A stretch of DNA of 14,481 nt from the NCBI GenBank assembly GCA_937917475.1, contig CALDNF010000030.1:1-14481 (forward strand), in the 5' to 3' direction. The notes beneath the pieces were generated by a model. The model ran no database searches. It had not been told where the DNA came from and saw only the letters and a list, made by a program, of their open reading frames with translations. Source of the stretch: an uncultured Faecalibacterium sp. Lineage in GTDB: Bacteria; Bacillota; Clostridia; Oscillospirales; Ruminococcaceae. Made by a program: the position numbers and the translations under genes. Below are positions 1 through 6,581 of this stretch, piece after piece. How positions within the stretch are numbered: the first letter of the stretch is position 1; each line of letters begins with the position of its first letter.

Positions 1-20
1 CGGCACACGCTGCGAGAAGT

Positions 21-49
21 ATAATACCATACCGGACCCATTCTGTCAA
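21..49 (-). promoter_or_regulatory. Near-consensus sigma-A promoter firing leftward out of the window
   Basis: On the minus strand a perfect -35 box TTGACA (44-49) is separated by exactly 17 bp from a -10 box TATTAT (21-26), placing the transcription start near position 14. The product lies beyond the left edge, so its identity is unknown. The promoter also sits downstream of the leftward PAP2 gene, so the next leftward gene or RNA appears to be independently transcribed. Confidence 0.75.
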
Positions 50-102
50 GGAATTTTTTGAAATTCTTTTTGCAATTTTTCATCGGGCAGAGAATACCGG
101 GG

Positions 103-642
103 TCAGATCAGCCACATTCCGGCGGCTCCCAGAGCAAAACCAAGGAGGGCTCCCGCCACAACATCCCGGGGATAGTGTATCCCGCAGAGCACCCGCAACA
201 GGCAGATGAGCAGGGCTACGGCGATCATAACGCCTCCAACGGCGGGATAAAAATAGAGCCAGACCGCCGCAAGCACCGCTGCGCTCAGGGCGTGGCGGGA
301 GGGGAAGGAATTGCCGCTGGTCTCTTTTTCTACCAGAGGGGTGAAGCTGGGCTGCTCATAGGGGCGGGGAAAGTTCAGCCGGGCCCGGAGCAGGGTGCCG
401 AAAAGAAAGACTGCTGCCGGAACAAGAATGGCCTTGGCGATCACCGGCATAAAATCAAGAACGTCTGCCCCGGAGCTGCGGCCCATCAGCCGGAACCATT
501 GCAGGTTCAGCAGCACGATGAGAACCGGATAGCAGACAAAGGGCACAAGGGGAAGCCATTTGTTGAGCTGGATGGTGAGCTGCCGTAGGAACGGATGAGC
601 ATCAAACCAGCAAAGAAGCCTGGCGTAGCGTTCCGGGGTCAT
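103..642 (-). CDS. PAP2-family membrane phosphatase
   Basis: A 179-residue integral membrane protein of the PAP2 (type 2 phosphatidic acid phosphatase) superfamily, whose members dephosphorylate lipid phosphates or pyrophosphates (phosphatidate, undecaprenyl pyrophosphate and similar) at the membrane. All three signature motifs are visible: a K-x6-RP-like motif with Arg replacing Lys (R86 to P94), PSRH (114-117), and R150-x5-H156-x3-D160, which supplies the catalytic histidines and aspartate. Hydrophobic segments lie near residues 31-48, 66-85, 118-150 and 162-178. The start is supported by a GAAGG ribosome site 9 nt upstream. It follows the DUF1643 gene by 27 bp on the same strand, so the two probably share a transcript. 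The substrate cannot be read from sequence. No clear terminator is visible downstream. Confidence 0.9.
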   Translation of the reverse strand: MTPERYARLLCWFDAHPFLRQLTIQLNKWLPLVPFVCYPVLIVLLNLQWFRLMGRSSGADVLDFMPVIAKAILVPAAVFLFGTLLRARLNFPRPYEQPSFTPLVEKETSGNSFPSRHALSAAVLAAVWLYFYPAVGGVMIAVALLICLLRVLCGIHYPRDVVAGALLGFALGAAGMWLI

Positions 643-669
643 AAAAACGTCCCTTCTTTTTGTTCAGAT

Positions 670-1233
670 TCAGAAACAGGTGTCCAGATAGTTTTCCACA
701 TCAAAAGGCTCGGGGGTGGAATCCTTGCGCAGGTAGAGCGGGTGATGGGGATGGCCTTTTTTGCTTCGTTTGCCGAAGGTCACCCATGGGATATCTCGCT
801 CCTGGGTCAGGGCCACCATCTCCCGCATCAGGCCGGGCAGGTAATCCCGCTTTTCAATCAGGGTGCCCCATGCGGCCCACATGGTGGGCTCGGTCTCGGC
901 CAGAACCGCCTTGAGCCAGCGGAGGTTTTCGTCGCAGAGAGCCCGGTCCGGGATGCGGTCCATGTCGTTGGGGTCGGTGGCACGCTGGGGATAAACGTTG
1001 AACATGATCCAGCTGTCGAAGCCGTTGGCGTTGGCCAGCCGCTCTACGCTTTTCAGGGTGGGGTCCAAAGCACCGGGCTGGGCGGTGCTGGGGTTGATGC
1101 CGATGCATACCAGCGGACGGCGGCCCACCCGGCCCAGCACAAAACGATAAGGCTGGTAGGTGTGGGGCTCATAGTACCAGATGCCGCCGGGATATTCGCC
1201 GGCTTCCAGATGGGGGAGCTGTTCTGTCTGCAT
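670..1233 (-). CDS. DUF1643 domain-containing protein
   Basis: A 187-residue soluble protein of the DUF1643 family, whose biochemical role is not established. Recognisable features are the early GINPSTA segment (45-51) followed by DPT (57-59), a GFDSW..NVYPQRATDP stretch (71-88), a WAAWG segment (119-123), and the late GHPHHPLYL segment (160-168) typical of the family C-terminus. The length fits a full single-domain member. A GAGGT ribosome site lies about 7 nt before the ATG. A promoter at 1263-1291 gives a leader of about 22 nt. The gene is first in an apparent two-gene leftward operon with the PAP2 phosphatase; no functional link between them is evident. Confidence 0.88.
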   Translation of the reverse strand: MQTEQLPHLEAGEYPGGIWYYEPHTYQPYRFVLGRVGRRPLVCIGINPSTAQPGALDPTLKSVERLANANGFDSWIMFNVYPQRATDPNDMDRIPDRALCDENLRWLKAVLAETEPTMWAAWGTLIEKRDYLPGLMREMVALTQERDIPWVTFGKRSKKGHPHHPLYLRKDSTPEPFDVENYLDTCF

Positions 1234-1262
1234 AAAATACCTCAGAAAATTTGTTTTCTTTT

Positions 1263-1291
1263 ATCGTACCTTAAAATTTTGTCGAAATCAA
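1263..1291 (-). promoter_or_regulatory. Promoter of the DUF1643-PAP2 operon
   Basis: On the minus strand, TTGATT (1286-1291) and TACGAT (1263-1268) are separated by 17 bp in an AT-rich stretch. The predicted start near 1256 leaves a leader of about 22 nt before the DUF1643 ATG. It is divergent from the rightward promoter at about 1332-1340. Confidence 0.55.
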
Positions 1292-1331
1292 CACCCACAG
1301 CAGAGAAAGTCTCCCATAAATCCGAAATTCA

Positions 1332-1340
1332 TGTTATACT
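1332..1340 (+). promoter_or_regulatory. Extended -10 promoter of the BMP-phosphoesterase-M32 operon
   Basis: TGTTATACT is an extended -10 element (TGn plus TATACT at 1335-1340). No convincing -35 box is seen 17 bp upstream, which is tolerated by extended -10 promoters. The start near 1347 gives a leader of about 78 nt that contains GGCC-GGAGG-GGCC (1355-1367) and distant complementary arms AGGCAG (1343-1348) and CTGCCT (1391-1396). It may therefore fold, though this is not a recognisable riboswitch. Confidence 0.5.
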
Positions 1341-1424
1341 GTAGGCAGGCTGATGGCCGGAGGGGCCGGAAAGAGCCCAAACCAAGAGATCTGCCTTCGT
1401 TTTTACAGAAGAAGGAGTTTTGCT

Positions 1425-3347
1425 ATGCTGGAAGATTACAGAAGTGCTTATAAAGCCGGGATGCGGGCCTACCGTGCCTGTGTGACCAAGGGGCAGTCGC
1501 CCTATCTGGCCGTGCTGGACGAGATACTGGTGGGCGTGGACATCGTGGCGCAGGAGCCGCTGGGGCTGGTGGATATCCCGGCGGAGAGCATCGTGGGCAC
1601 CAAGACGGCAGGCCGCCACACGGCCTTTGCACCAAACTTTATGCCCCTGCTGGCAGAGGACACCGAGTTTGCGGCTAAGTGGTCCAACCTCTGCGACGCC
1701 CATCTGGAAGAGGGCATCCATACCCCCATCATTGCCTATGAGTACATGAATAAATTCTATGTGCAGGAGGGCAACAAGCGGGTATCGGTGCTCAAGTATT
1801 ATGAGGCCGTCAAGATCCCGGGCACGGTCACCCGGCTGGTCCCCGCCCGGAACGATACGCTGGAAAACAAAATCTATTACGAATTTCTCGATTTTTACAA
1901 GCTGTCCAAAGTGAACTATGTTCACTTCTCCAAGCTGGGCCGGTATGCCAAATTGCAGACGTTGGTGTGCAAGGCATCGGATGAGAGCTGGACCGAGGAT
2001 GACCGCCTGAATTTCTCGTCGCTGTACACCATGTTCAGCCAGCAGTTCTATGCGCTGGGCGGGTCAGCCCTCAAACTGACACCGGGAGATGCGCTGCTGG
2101 TCTATCTGTCGGTCTACCGCTATTCCGATGCAGTGCAGTCCACTCCGTCGCAGGTGCGGGCCAACCTTGAAAAGCTCTGGGATGAGGTGAAGATCCTGAC
2201 AGAACCTGAGGCTGTGGAGGTTTCGCTGGAACCTCAAAAGAGCAGTGAGCCGTTGCTGAGCAAGCTGAATATCTTCAGCACCAGACCGTCGCAGCTCAGG
2301 GTGGTGTTCCTCCACGAGAATAATGCGGAGAACAGCGCATGGGTGCGTGGACAGGACCGGGGCCGGGCGGCACTGCTGGAAGAATTTCCGGACCGGGTCT
2401 TTATCAGCTGCGTCGAGAATGTCAACCCTGAGGTGGATGCGGAGCAGGTGATGGAGGACGTTGCCCACGATCATGCCGATGTGGTGTTCACCACCAGTGC
2501 CCGGATGCACACCGCCTGCCTCAAGGTGGCGGCACAGCATCCCAAGACACGGTTTCTGAACTGCTCCCTCAATGCGCCCCATCCGTTGGTGCGAACCTAT
2601 TATCCCCGGACCTACGAGGTGACCTATCTGCTGGGCGTGCTGGCGGGAGTGCAGTCCCCCACCGACCGGGTGGGCTATGTGGCAGCAAATCCCATCTACG
2701 GGGTTCCGGCGGCAGTCAATGCCTTTGCGCAGGGGCTACGCACTGTCCGGCCCAACGCTCATGTGGTGCTGCGCTGGGCCTGCCTGCCCGACCCGGCACA
2801 TCCGCTGGACTTCTCGGACCGGAAGGATGTGACCCTGTTCTACGCCAAGGATGAGCGGGAGCCCGAAGGCACCAACCGGGATTATGGTCTGGTCCGCCGG
2901 GAAGCGGACGGCAGCATCAAGCCGCTGGCACTGCCCATCTGGAAATGGGAAGCATTTTACATCGGGATCATCCGCTCCATCTTTGACGGCAGCTGGGATG
3001 CTGCGGCCAATGGACGTGCCCTGAATTATTGGTGGGGCATCAAGAGCGGCGCAGAGGCGATCAAGTACAGTGCAGGCGCAAACAGCGGCACCATGCAGCT
3101 GCTGGAGCTGCTGGAGCGGGAGATCTGCGACGGCACACTTCAGATCTTCCCCCGGGAGTGCAAAGCGCAGGACGGTACGGTGCATACACCGGAAAACGGC
3201 CTTTACACCCCTAAGGAACGGATGGAAATGGACTGGCTGGACGAGTGCGTGGAGGGCGTACTGCCTCATTACGAGGAACTGGATGTCAAGACCCGCCGGC
3301 TGCTGGCCATCAACGGACTGGACAATGTAAAGGGTCTGGAAAAATAA
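1425..3347 (+). CDS. BMP/PnrA-like ligand-binding protein with N-terminal ParB-like domain, no signal peptide
   Basis: A 640-residue protein. The C-terminal half (about 291-590) resembles the basic membrane protein (BMP/PnrA) family of periplasmic-type binding proteins that bind nucleosides for ABC uptake. The N-terminal half contains a ParB/sulfiredoxin-like segment, best seen at FYVQEGNKRVSVLKYY (111-126). There is no signal peptide and no lipobox cysteine: the N-terminus is MLEDYRSAYKAGMRAYRACV. It is therefore probably cytoplasmic, perhaps a ligand sensor rather than a transporter subunit. I chose the ATG at 1425 because GAAGGAG (1411-1417) lies 7 nt upstream; an earlier in-frame ATG at 1353 has no such site and adds a poorly structured extension. 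It is first in a rightward operon with a phosphoesterase 31 bp downstream. No permease or ATPase gene is adjacent. Function is unproven. Confidence 0.8.
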   Translation: MLEDYRSAYKAGMRAYRACVTKGQSPYLAVLDEILVGVDIVAQEPLGLVDIPAESIVGTKTAGRHTAFAPNFMPLLAEDTEFAAKWSNLCDAHLEEGIHTPIIAYEYMNKFYVQEGNKRVSVLKYYEAVKIPGTVTRLVPARNDTLENKIYYEFLDFYKLSKVNYVHFSKLGRYAKLQTLVCKASDESWTEDDRLNFSSLYTMFSQQFYALGGSALKLTPGDALLVYLSVYRYSDAVQSTPSQVRANLEKLWDEVKILTEPEAVEVSLEPQKSSEPLLSKLNIFSTRPSQLRVVFLHENNAENSAWVRGQDRGRAALLEEFPDRVFISCVENVNPEVDAEQVMEDVAHDHADVVFTTSARMHTACLKVAAQHPKTRFLNCSLNAPHPLVRTYYPRTYEVTYLLGVLAGVQSPTDRVGYVAANPIYGVPAAVNAFAQGLRTVRPNAHVVLRWACLPDPAHPLDFSDRKDVTLFYAKDEREPEGTNRDYGLVRREADGSIKPLALPIWKWEAFYIGIIRSIFDGSWDAAANGRALNYWWGIKSGAEAIKYSAGANSGTMQLLELLEREICDGTLQIFPRECKAQDGTVHTPENGLYTPKERMEMDWLDECVEGVLPHYEELDVKTRRLLAINGLDNVKGLEK

Positions 3348-3378
3348 GCGGAAACGCAAAGTTAGGAGAAGTGCGGAC

Positions 3379-4038
3379 GTGAAGATACTTGCGATCTCGG
3401 ATACCCCATCCAAAGCCTTGTGGGATTACTGCACCAAAGAACGCCTGCAGGGAATCGATCTGATCCTTTCCTGCGGCGACCTGCCCAAGAAATATCTCGA
3501 ATATCTGACCAACTTTACTGCGGCCCCCATCCTGTATGTCCACGGCAACCATGACGGCAGCTACAAGGGCGCAGAGCCCGGCGGCTGTATCTGTGTGGAC
3601 GATCAGGTCTATGTCTGGAAGGGCCTCCGGATCATGGGGCTGGGGGGCTGTATCCGCTATAACAAAGAGGAAACTTACCAGTACACCGAGCGGGAGATGC
3701 GGGCTCGGGCCCGGAAACTCTGGTTCAAGGCACACCGGGTGGGGGGCATCGATCTGCTGCTGACCCATTCCCCGGCCAGCGGCCTGAATGATGGGGATGA
3801 CCGGGCCCACAAAGGCTTTGCCTGTTTCAACGATCTGCTGGACGAGTACCAGCCCCAGTGGTTCGTCCACGGCCATGTTCACCTGAACTACGATGCAAAG
3901 CTGCCCCGGGTCTGTGAGCGGGGCCGGACGACAGTCATCAACGCCACGGAACGATACCAGTTTGAGATCCCCGACCCGGACCCTGCGATACGGCGGAAAT
4001 TTTTTTGGAAAAACCCGGCCTTTCCCACCGAGGCCTGA
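3379..4038 (+). CDS. Calcineurin-like metallophosphoesterase
   Basis: A 219-residue cytoplasmic phosphoesterase of the calcineurin-like superfamily. These enzymes use a two-metal centre to hydrolyse phosphomono- or diesters. Visible ligand motifs are D8 in ISDTP, CGDLP (G33-D34), GNHD (56-59), H130 in LLTHSP, and GHVH (165-168). The first motif lacks the usual histidine two residues after the aspartate (DTP instead of DxH), so the first metal site may differ from the standard one. The start is GTG at 3379, with AGGAG (3364-3368) 10 nt upstream; MKILAISD is the expected N-terminus of the fold. It is the second gene of the operon, 31 bp after the BMP-like gene and 27 bp before the M32 peptidase. 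The substrate is unknown. Confidence 0.88.
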   Translation: MKILAISDTPSKALWDYCTKERLQGIDLILSCGDLPKKYLEYLTNFTAAPILYVHGNHDGSYKGAEPGGCICVDDQVYVWKGLRIMGLGGCIRYNKEETYQYTEREMRARARKLWFKAHRVGGIDLLLTHSPASGLNDGDDRAHKGFACFNDLLDEYQPQWFVHGHVHLNYDAKLPRVCERGRTTVINATERYQFEIPDPDPAIRRKFFWKNPAFPTEA

Positions 4039-4065
4039 AGACAAGAGAGAAAAGGAGAACCTTTC

Positions 4066-5562
4066 ATGGAATGGAACAAAGCGGTGCAGCAGATGGAACT
4101 GCTGCAAAAGAAGAAATATGCTCTGACCTGCGCAAGCTCGTCCCTTTATCTGGATGCAGTGACCGTGGCCCCCAAAAATACTTCCGAGGGCCGGGGCGTG
4201 GCCCTGAGCATCCTGGCCGGCGAGGAGCAGAAGCTGATGACCAGCCCTGAGACCAGGGCTCTGCTGGATGAACTGGCAGAACATCTGGACGAACTGGATC
4301 TGGTCCATCGCCGGGAAGTGGAGGAGCTGCGCCGGGATCAGGAGCAGCTGGCCCGCATCCCCGCCGAGGAATATATGGCTTACAGTGAGCTGACCAACCG
4401 GGCCAGCGATGTCTGGCACAAGGCCAAGGAAAACAACGACTTTGCCTCTTTCTGCCCGGTGCTGCAGGAGCTGGTGGATTACAACCGGAAATTTGCCGGG
4501 TATTATGATGCCTCCAAAAAGCCCTACGATGCCCTGCTCAACCAGTATGAGCGTGGGGTGGATATGGAGATGCTGGACAAGTTCTTTGCCCAGCTGCGCC
4601 AGACCATCGTTCCGCTGCTGAAGAAGATCGCAGAAAAGCCCCAGATCGATGACAGCTTCCTTCATAATTATTATCCGGTGGAAAAGCAGAAGGCTTTTGC
4701 GGACTATATCATGGAGGTCATGGGGCTGGACCGGGGCCACTGCGGTCTGGGCGAGACCGAGCATCCCTTCACGCTGGAATTCAATAATAAGGATGTCCGC
4801 ATCACCACAAACTACGACGTGCATAACGTTGCATCCTCGATGTTCTCAGTCCTCCACGAGGGCGGACATGCCCTCTATGAGCTGGGCATCCGGGATGATC
4901 TGCAATATACCCGCCTTGCAGGCGGTGTATCCATGGGCGTGCATGAGAGCCAGTCCCGGTTCTATGAGAACATTATCGGACGGTCCCGAGAGTTCATCGG
5001 GGCTATCTATCCCAAGGTGCAGGAGTTCTTCCCGGAGCAGCTGGGCGGCATCAGCGCAGAGCAGTTCTATCGTGCGGTGAATAAGGCTCAGCCCAGCCTT
5101 GTCCGGACGGAGTCGGACGAGCTGACCTATTGCCTGCACATCATGGTGCGGTATGAGATCGAAAAGCAGCTCATCGGCGGCACGCTGGAAGCAAAAGACG
5201 TTCCCGCCGAGTGGGCCCGGCTGTATCGGGAGTATCTGGGCATTGAGGTTCCCAACGACCGGGAGGGCTGCCTGCAGGACAGCCACTGGTCCGGCGGTTC
5301 CTTCGGTTATTTCCCCTCCTATGCGCTGGGCAATGCCTATGGTGCCCAGATGCTGCATAACATGGAGCAGACCGTAGATGTGGCAGGGGATGCGGCAAAG
5401 GGCGACCTGACCGCCATTACAGGCTGGCTGCGGGAAAAAGTGCATCAGTACGGCGGGCTGATGACCCCTGCCGATGTGGTGAAGAACGCCTGCGGCGAAT
5501 TTGACCCGAGCTACTACACCGCTTATCTGACCCGGAAGTACACCGAACTGTACGGCCTGTAA
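4066..5562 (+). CDS. M32 family metallocarboxypeptidase
   Basis: A 498-residue cytoplasmic zinc carboxypeptidase of peptidase family M32 (thermostable carboxypeptidase 1 type), which removes single residues from peptide C-termini. The full family length is present. Key residues are HEGGH (264-268, two zinc ligands and the catalytic Glu), the third ligand Glu294 in HESQSR, the EHPFT motif (232-236), DVRITT (243-248), and the C-terminal HWSGGSFGYFPSYALGN region that forms part of the active-site cleft. AAAGGAG (4051-4057) lies 8 nt before the ATG. It is the last gene of the rightward operon and is followed by a strong hairpin terminator. A role in peptide turnover is inferred from the family; the link to the upstream BMP-like protein and phosphoesterase is not obvious. 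Confidence 0.95.
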   Translation: MEWNKAVQQMELLQKKKYALTCASSSLYLDAVTVAPKNTSEGRGVALSILAGEEQKLMTSPETRALLDELAEHLDELDLVHRREVEELRRDQEQLARIPAEEYMAYSELTNRASDVWHKAKENNDFASFCPVLQELVDYNRKFAGYYDASKKPYDALLNQYERGVDMEMLDKFFAQLRQTIVPLLKKIAEKPQIDDSFLHNYYPVEKQKAFADYIMEVMGLDRGHCGLGETEHPFTLEFNNKDVRITTNYDVHNVASSMFSVLHEGGHALYELGIRDDLQYTRLAGGVSMGVHESQSRFYENIIGRSREFIGAIYPKVQEFFPEQLGGISAEQFYRAVNKAQPSLVRTESDELTYCLHIMVRYEIEKQLIGGTLEAKDVPAEWARLYREYLGIEVPNDREGCLQDSHWSGGSFGYFPSYALGNAYGAQMLHNMEQTVDVAGDAAKGDLTAITGWLREKVHQYGGLMTPADVVKNACGEFDPSYYTAYLTRKYTELYGL

Positions 5563-5590
5563 GCAGAGAAACGGGACAAAAGCAAAAATA

Positions 5591-5633
5591 AAAGGGGACG
5601 TTCTGTCAGAGTTACTGGCAGAACGTCCCCTTT
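5591..5633. terminator. Bidirectional Rho-independent terminator
   Basis: A perfect 16-bp stem (5594-5609 with 5615-5630, including one G-T pair) and a 5-nt loop are extended to 19 bp by flanking AAA/TTT. A T-run follows on the plus strand (5631-5635), and TTTTATTTTT follows on the minus strand. It lies between the M32 gene and the convergent DUF6465 gene and should stop transcription from both sides. Confidence 0.93.
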
Positions 5634-5691
5634 TTCAAATGAAGTCATCGGGAACAACAAAATGAGAAATACCCACAGGCACTGTTCCGGA

Positions 5692-5991
5692 TCACAGATC
5701 CAGTTTTCCGGAGACCTTGTTGATCACATAGTAAACGGCGTTCTCTTCCGGCTTGACATAAACCTTGCAGGATTGAACGCCAACCTTGTGGGTGGCACGG
5801 TAGTCGGCCTTGGCACGCTCCACAACATCGGTGATGTTGTACTGATTTGCGCCAAACTCCACATAGACCTCAGGCGAGAGCGGCGGGCGGCCGCGGCGGG
5901 CAGCTGTTTTTGCACCCTTCTTTTTGGGCTCTGCCGCAGCGGCCTCAGATGCAGCAGCCGCTTCCGGGGCAACAGGCTTTTTCTCGGACAT
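5692..5991 (-). CDS. DUF6465 family protein
   Basis: A 99-residue small protein. The N-terminal third (about 1-37) is Ala/Lys/Glu-rich and low-complexity, ending in a basic patch RRGRPPL that resembles an AT-hook core. The C-terminal two thirds (about 38-99) match the DUF6465 pattern: a VYVEFG strand, NITDVVERAKADYRA helix, and CKVYVKPEENAVYYVIN. Function is unknown for the family. The start at 5991 (MSEKKP) is preferred over an in-frame ATG six codons upstream because GAAGGT lies 6 nt before it, inside that extension. It is monocistronic, with its own promoter at 6083-6111, and converges on the terminator at 5591-5633. A nucleic-acid-binding role is only suggested by the basic tail. Confidence 0.85.
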   Translation of the reverse strand: MSEKKPVAPEAAAASEAAAAEPKKKGAKTAARRGRPPLSPEVYVEFGANQYNITDVVERAKADYRATHKVGVQSCKVYVKPEENAVYYVINKVSGKLDL

Positions 5992-6082
5992 GATTCTACC
6001 TTCTTTCATAAAACTGATTGGTTCGTGGGAACGGTGGGTAATGACTCCATAAAAGAAAACATCTTTAAGGAAGCTTAGTTAT

Positions 6083-6111
6083 ATAATAGTTTCTCCGACA
6101 GCGTTTGTAAA
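6083..6111 (-). promoter_or_regulatory. Promoter of the DUF6465 gene
   Basis: On the minus strand, TTTACA (6106-6111) and TATTAT (6083-6088) are spaced by 17 bp. Each differs from consensus at one base. The predicted start near 6076 leaves a leader of about 85 nt before the ATG at 5991. Confidence 0.65.
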
Positions 6112-6161
6112 GCGTTTTTGCGTCATTTTGCAAAAATTAACCCGGTTTTTCCAGCTGCATC

Positions 6162-6190
6162 TTGATTTTGCAGAAAAAATCCGCTATAAT
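6162..6190 (+). promoter_or_regulatory. tRNA operon promoter
   Basis: TTGATT (6162-6167) and a perfect TATAAT (6185-6190) are spaced by 17 bp. The start near 6197 lies about 17 nt before tRNA-Leu, and no other start signal separates the two tRNAs. Confidence 0.8.
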
Positions 6191-6213
6191 GGTACTGTTC
6201 TTGATATCACCGT

Positions 6214-6297
6214 GCCGGTGTGTCGGAATGGCAGACGAGGGGGACTCAAAATCCCTTGTGCTAATAACACGTGTGGGTTCGACCCCCACCACCGGCA
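6214..6297 (+). tRNA. tRNA-Leu (CAA anticodon)
   Basis: The acceptor arms GCCGGTG (6214-6220) and CACCGGC (6290-6296) pair fully, with discriminator A at 6297. The anticodon stem GGGGA/TCCCT encloses the loop CTCAAAA, giving anticodon CAA at 6247-6249, which reads UUG. A long variable arm typical of class II tRNAs follows. The T arm is GTGGG-TTCGACC-CCCAC (6273-6289). The CCA end is not encoded. Confidence 0.96.
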
Positions 6298-6303
6298 TAA
6301 AAA

Positions 6304-6374
6304 TGCGCCATCGCCAAGCGGTAAGGCAGGGGACTTTGACTCCCCCATCGTAGGTTCGACTCCTGCTGGCGCAA
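6304..6374 (+). tRNA. tRNA-Gln (TTG anticodon)
   Basis: The acceptor arms TGCGCCA (6304-6310) and TGGCGCA (6367-6373) pair fully; the discriminator is A at 6374. The anticodon stem GGGGA/TCCCC encloses CTTTGAC, giving anticodon TTG at 6336-6338. The T arm is GTAGG-TTCGACT-CCTGC with one G-T pair. CCA is not encoded. It lies 6 nt after tRNA-Leu in the same transcript. Its 3' half is a candidate prophage attachment core. Confidence 0.96.
6344..6374. other. Candidate prophage attachment core (att) in the tRNA-Gln 3' half
   Basis: Tyrosine-integrase prophages often recombine within the 3' half of a tRNA gene, which stays intact after insertion. Here phage genes begin right after tRNA-Gln, with their late operon ending towards it, and possible integrase arm sites lie at 6491-6512. 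The second att copy would be outside the window, so the core and its exact limits are inferred. A core just downstream of the tRNA is equally possible. Confidence 0.35.
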
Positions 6375-6381
6375 CTTACAA

Positions 6382-6426
6382 AAGAACCGCATGATTCGTT
6401 GATTTTTGACGAAATGTGCGGTTCTT
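6382..6426 (+). terminator. Stem-loop downstream of the tRNAs, probable terminator
   Basis: AAGAACCGCA (6382-6391) pairs perfectly with TGCGGTTCTT (6417-6426). A second 5-bp stem (6395-6399 with 6409-6413) is nested inside with a T-rich loop. The following stretch CGTTTGTTTATG is only moderately T-rich, so this is a plausible rather than a textbook terminator. If the prophage crossover is in the tRNA, this hairpin is phage-borne. Confidence 0.55.
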
Positions 6427-6490
6427 CGTTTGTTTATGAGACCTCTGTTGAGTCTTATTATGCAGTATTGTTTCGTATTAAAACGAGTGT

Positions 6491-6512
6491 AAAGTAGTCA
6501 AAAAGTAGTCAA
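6491..6512. repeat. Two tandem 11-bp repeats, possible integrase arm-type sites
   Basis: AAAGTAGTCAA occurs twice head-to-tail (6491-6501 and 6502-6512). The AGTAGT core with A-rich flank resembles, from memory, the direct repeats bound by the N-terminal domain of Tn916-type tyrosine integrases. Position at the prophage end near a tRNA gene supports this. The adjacent A-run is also the T-tract of the minus-strand terminator. Confidence 0.5.
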
Positions 6513-6554
6513 AAAAAGCAGCCCCGAGGAACCGTCTGGCTCCCCGGGGCTGTT
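6511..6554 (-). terminator. Rho-independent terminator of the prophage late operon
   Basis: Read on the minus strand, a GC-rich stem pairs 6541-6554 with 6517-6530, including the run CAGCCCCG/CGGGGCTG and one internal mismatch. Seven Ts follow (6511-6517 as A on the plus strand). It lies 27 bp after the holin-like gene and closes the operon. Confidence 0.9.
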
Positions 6555-6581
6555 GCTATTACGGATTATCCTTTTCTTCCA

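Noticed and set aside
1353..1424. In-frame upstream ATG extending the BMP-like protein by 24 residues
   Set aside because: No ribosome site precedes it, and the extension carries neither a signal peptide nor a conserved segment. The ATG at 1425 has GAAGGAG at 7 nt.
3310..4824. 504-residue open frame on the minus strand
   Set aside because: It lies antisense to the phosphoesterase and M32 genes, which have clear catalytic motifs and ribosome sites. Its own sequence shows no recognisable domain and is explained by GC-rich codon bias.
6375..6581. Searched for an integrase, excisionase or small gene between tRNA-Gln and the holin-like gene
   Set aside because: No open frame with a ribosome site is present; the stretch holds two hairpins and the tandem 11-bp repeats only.
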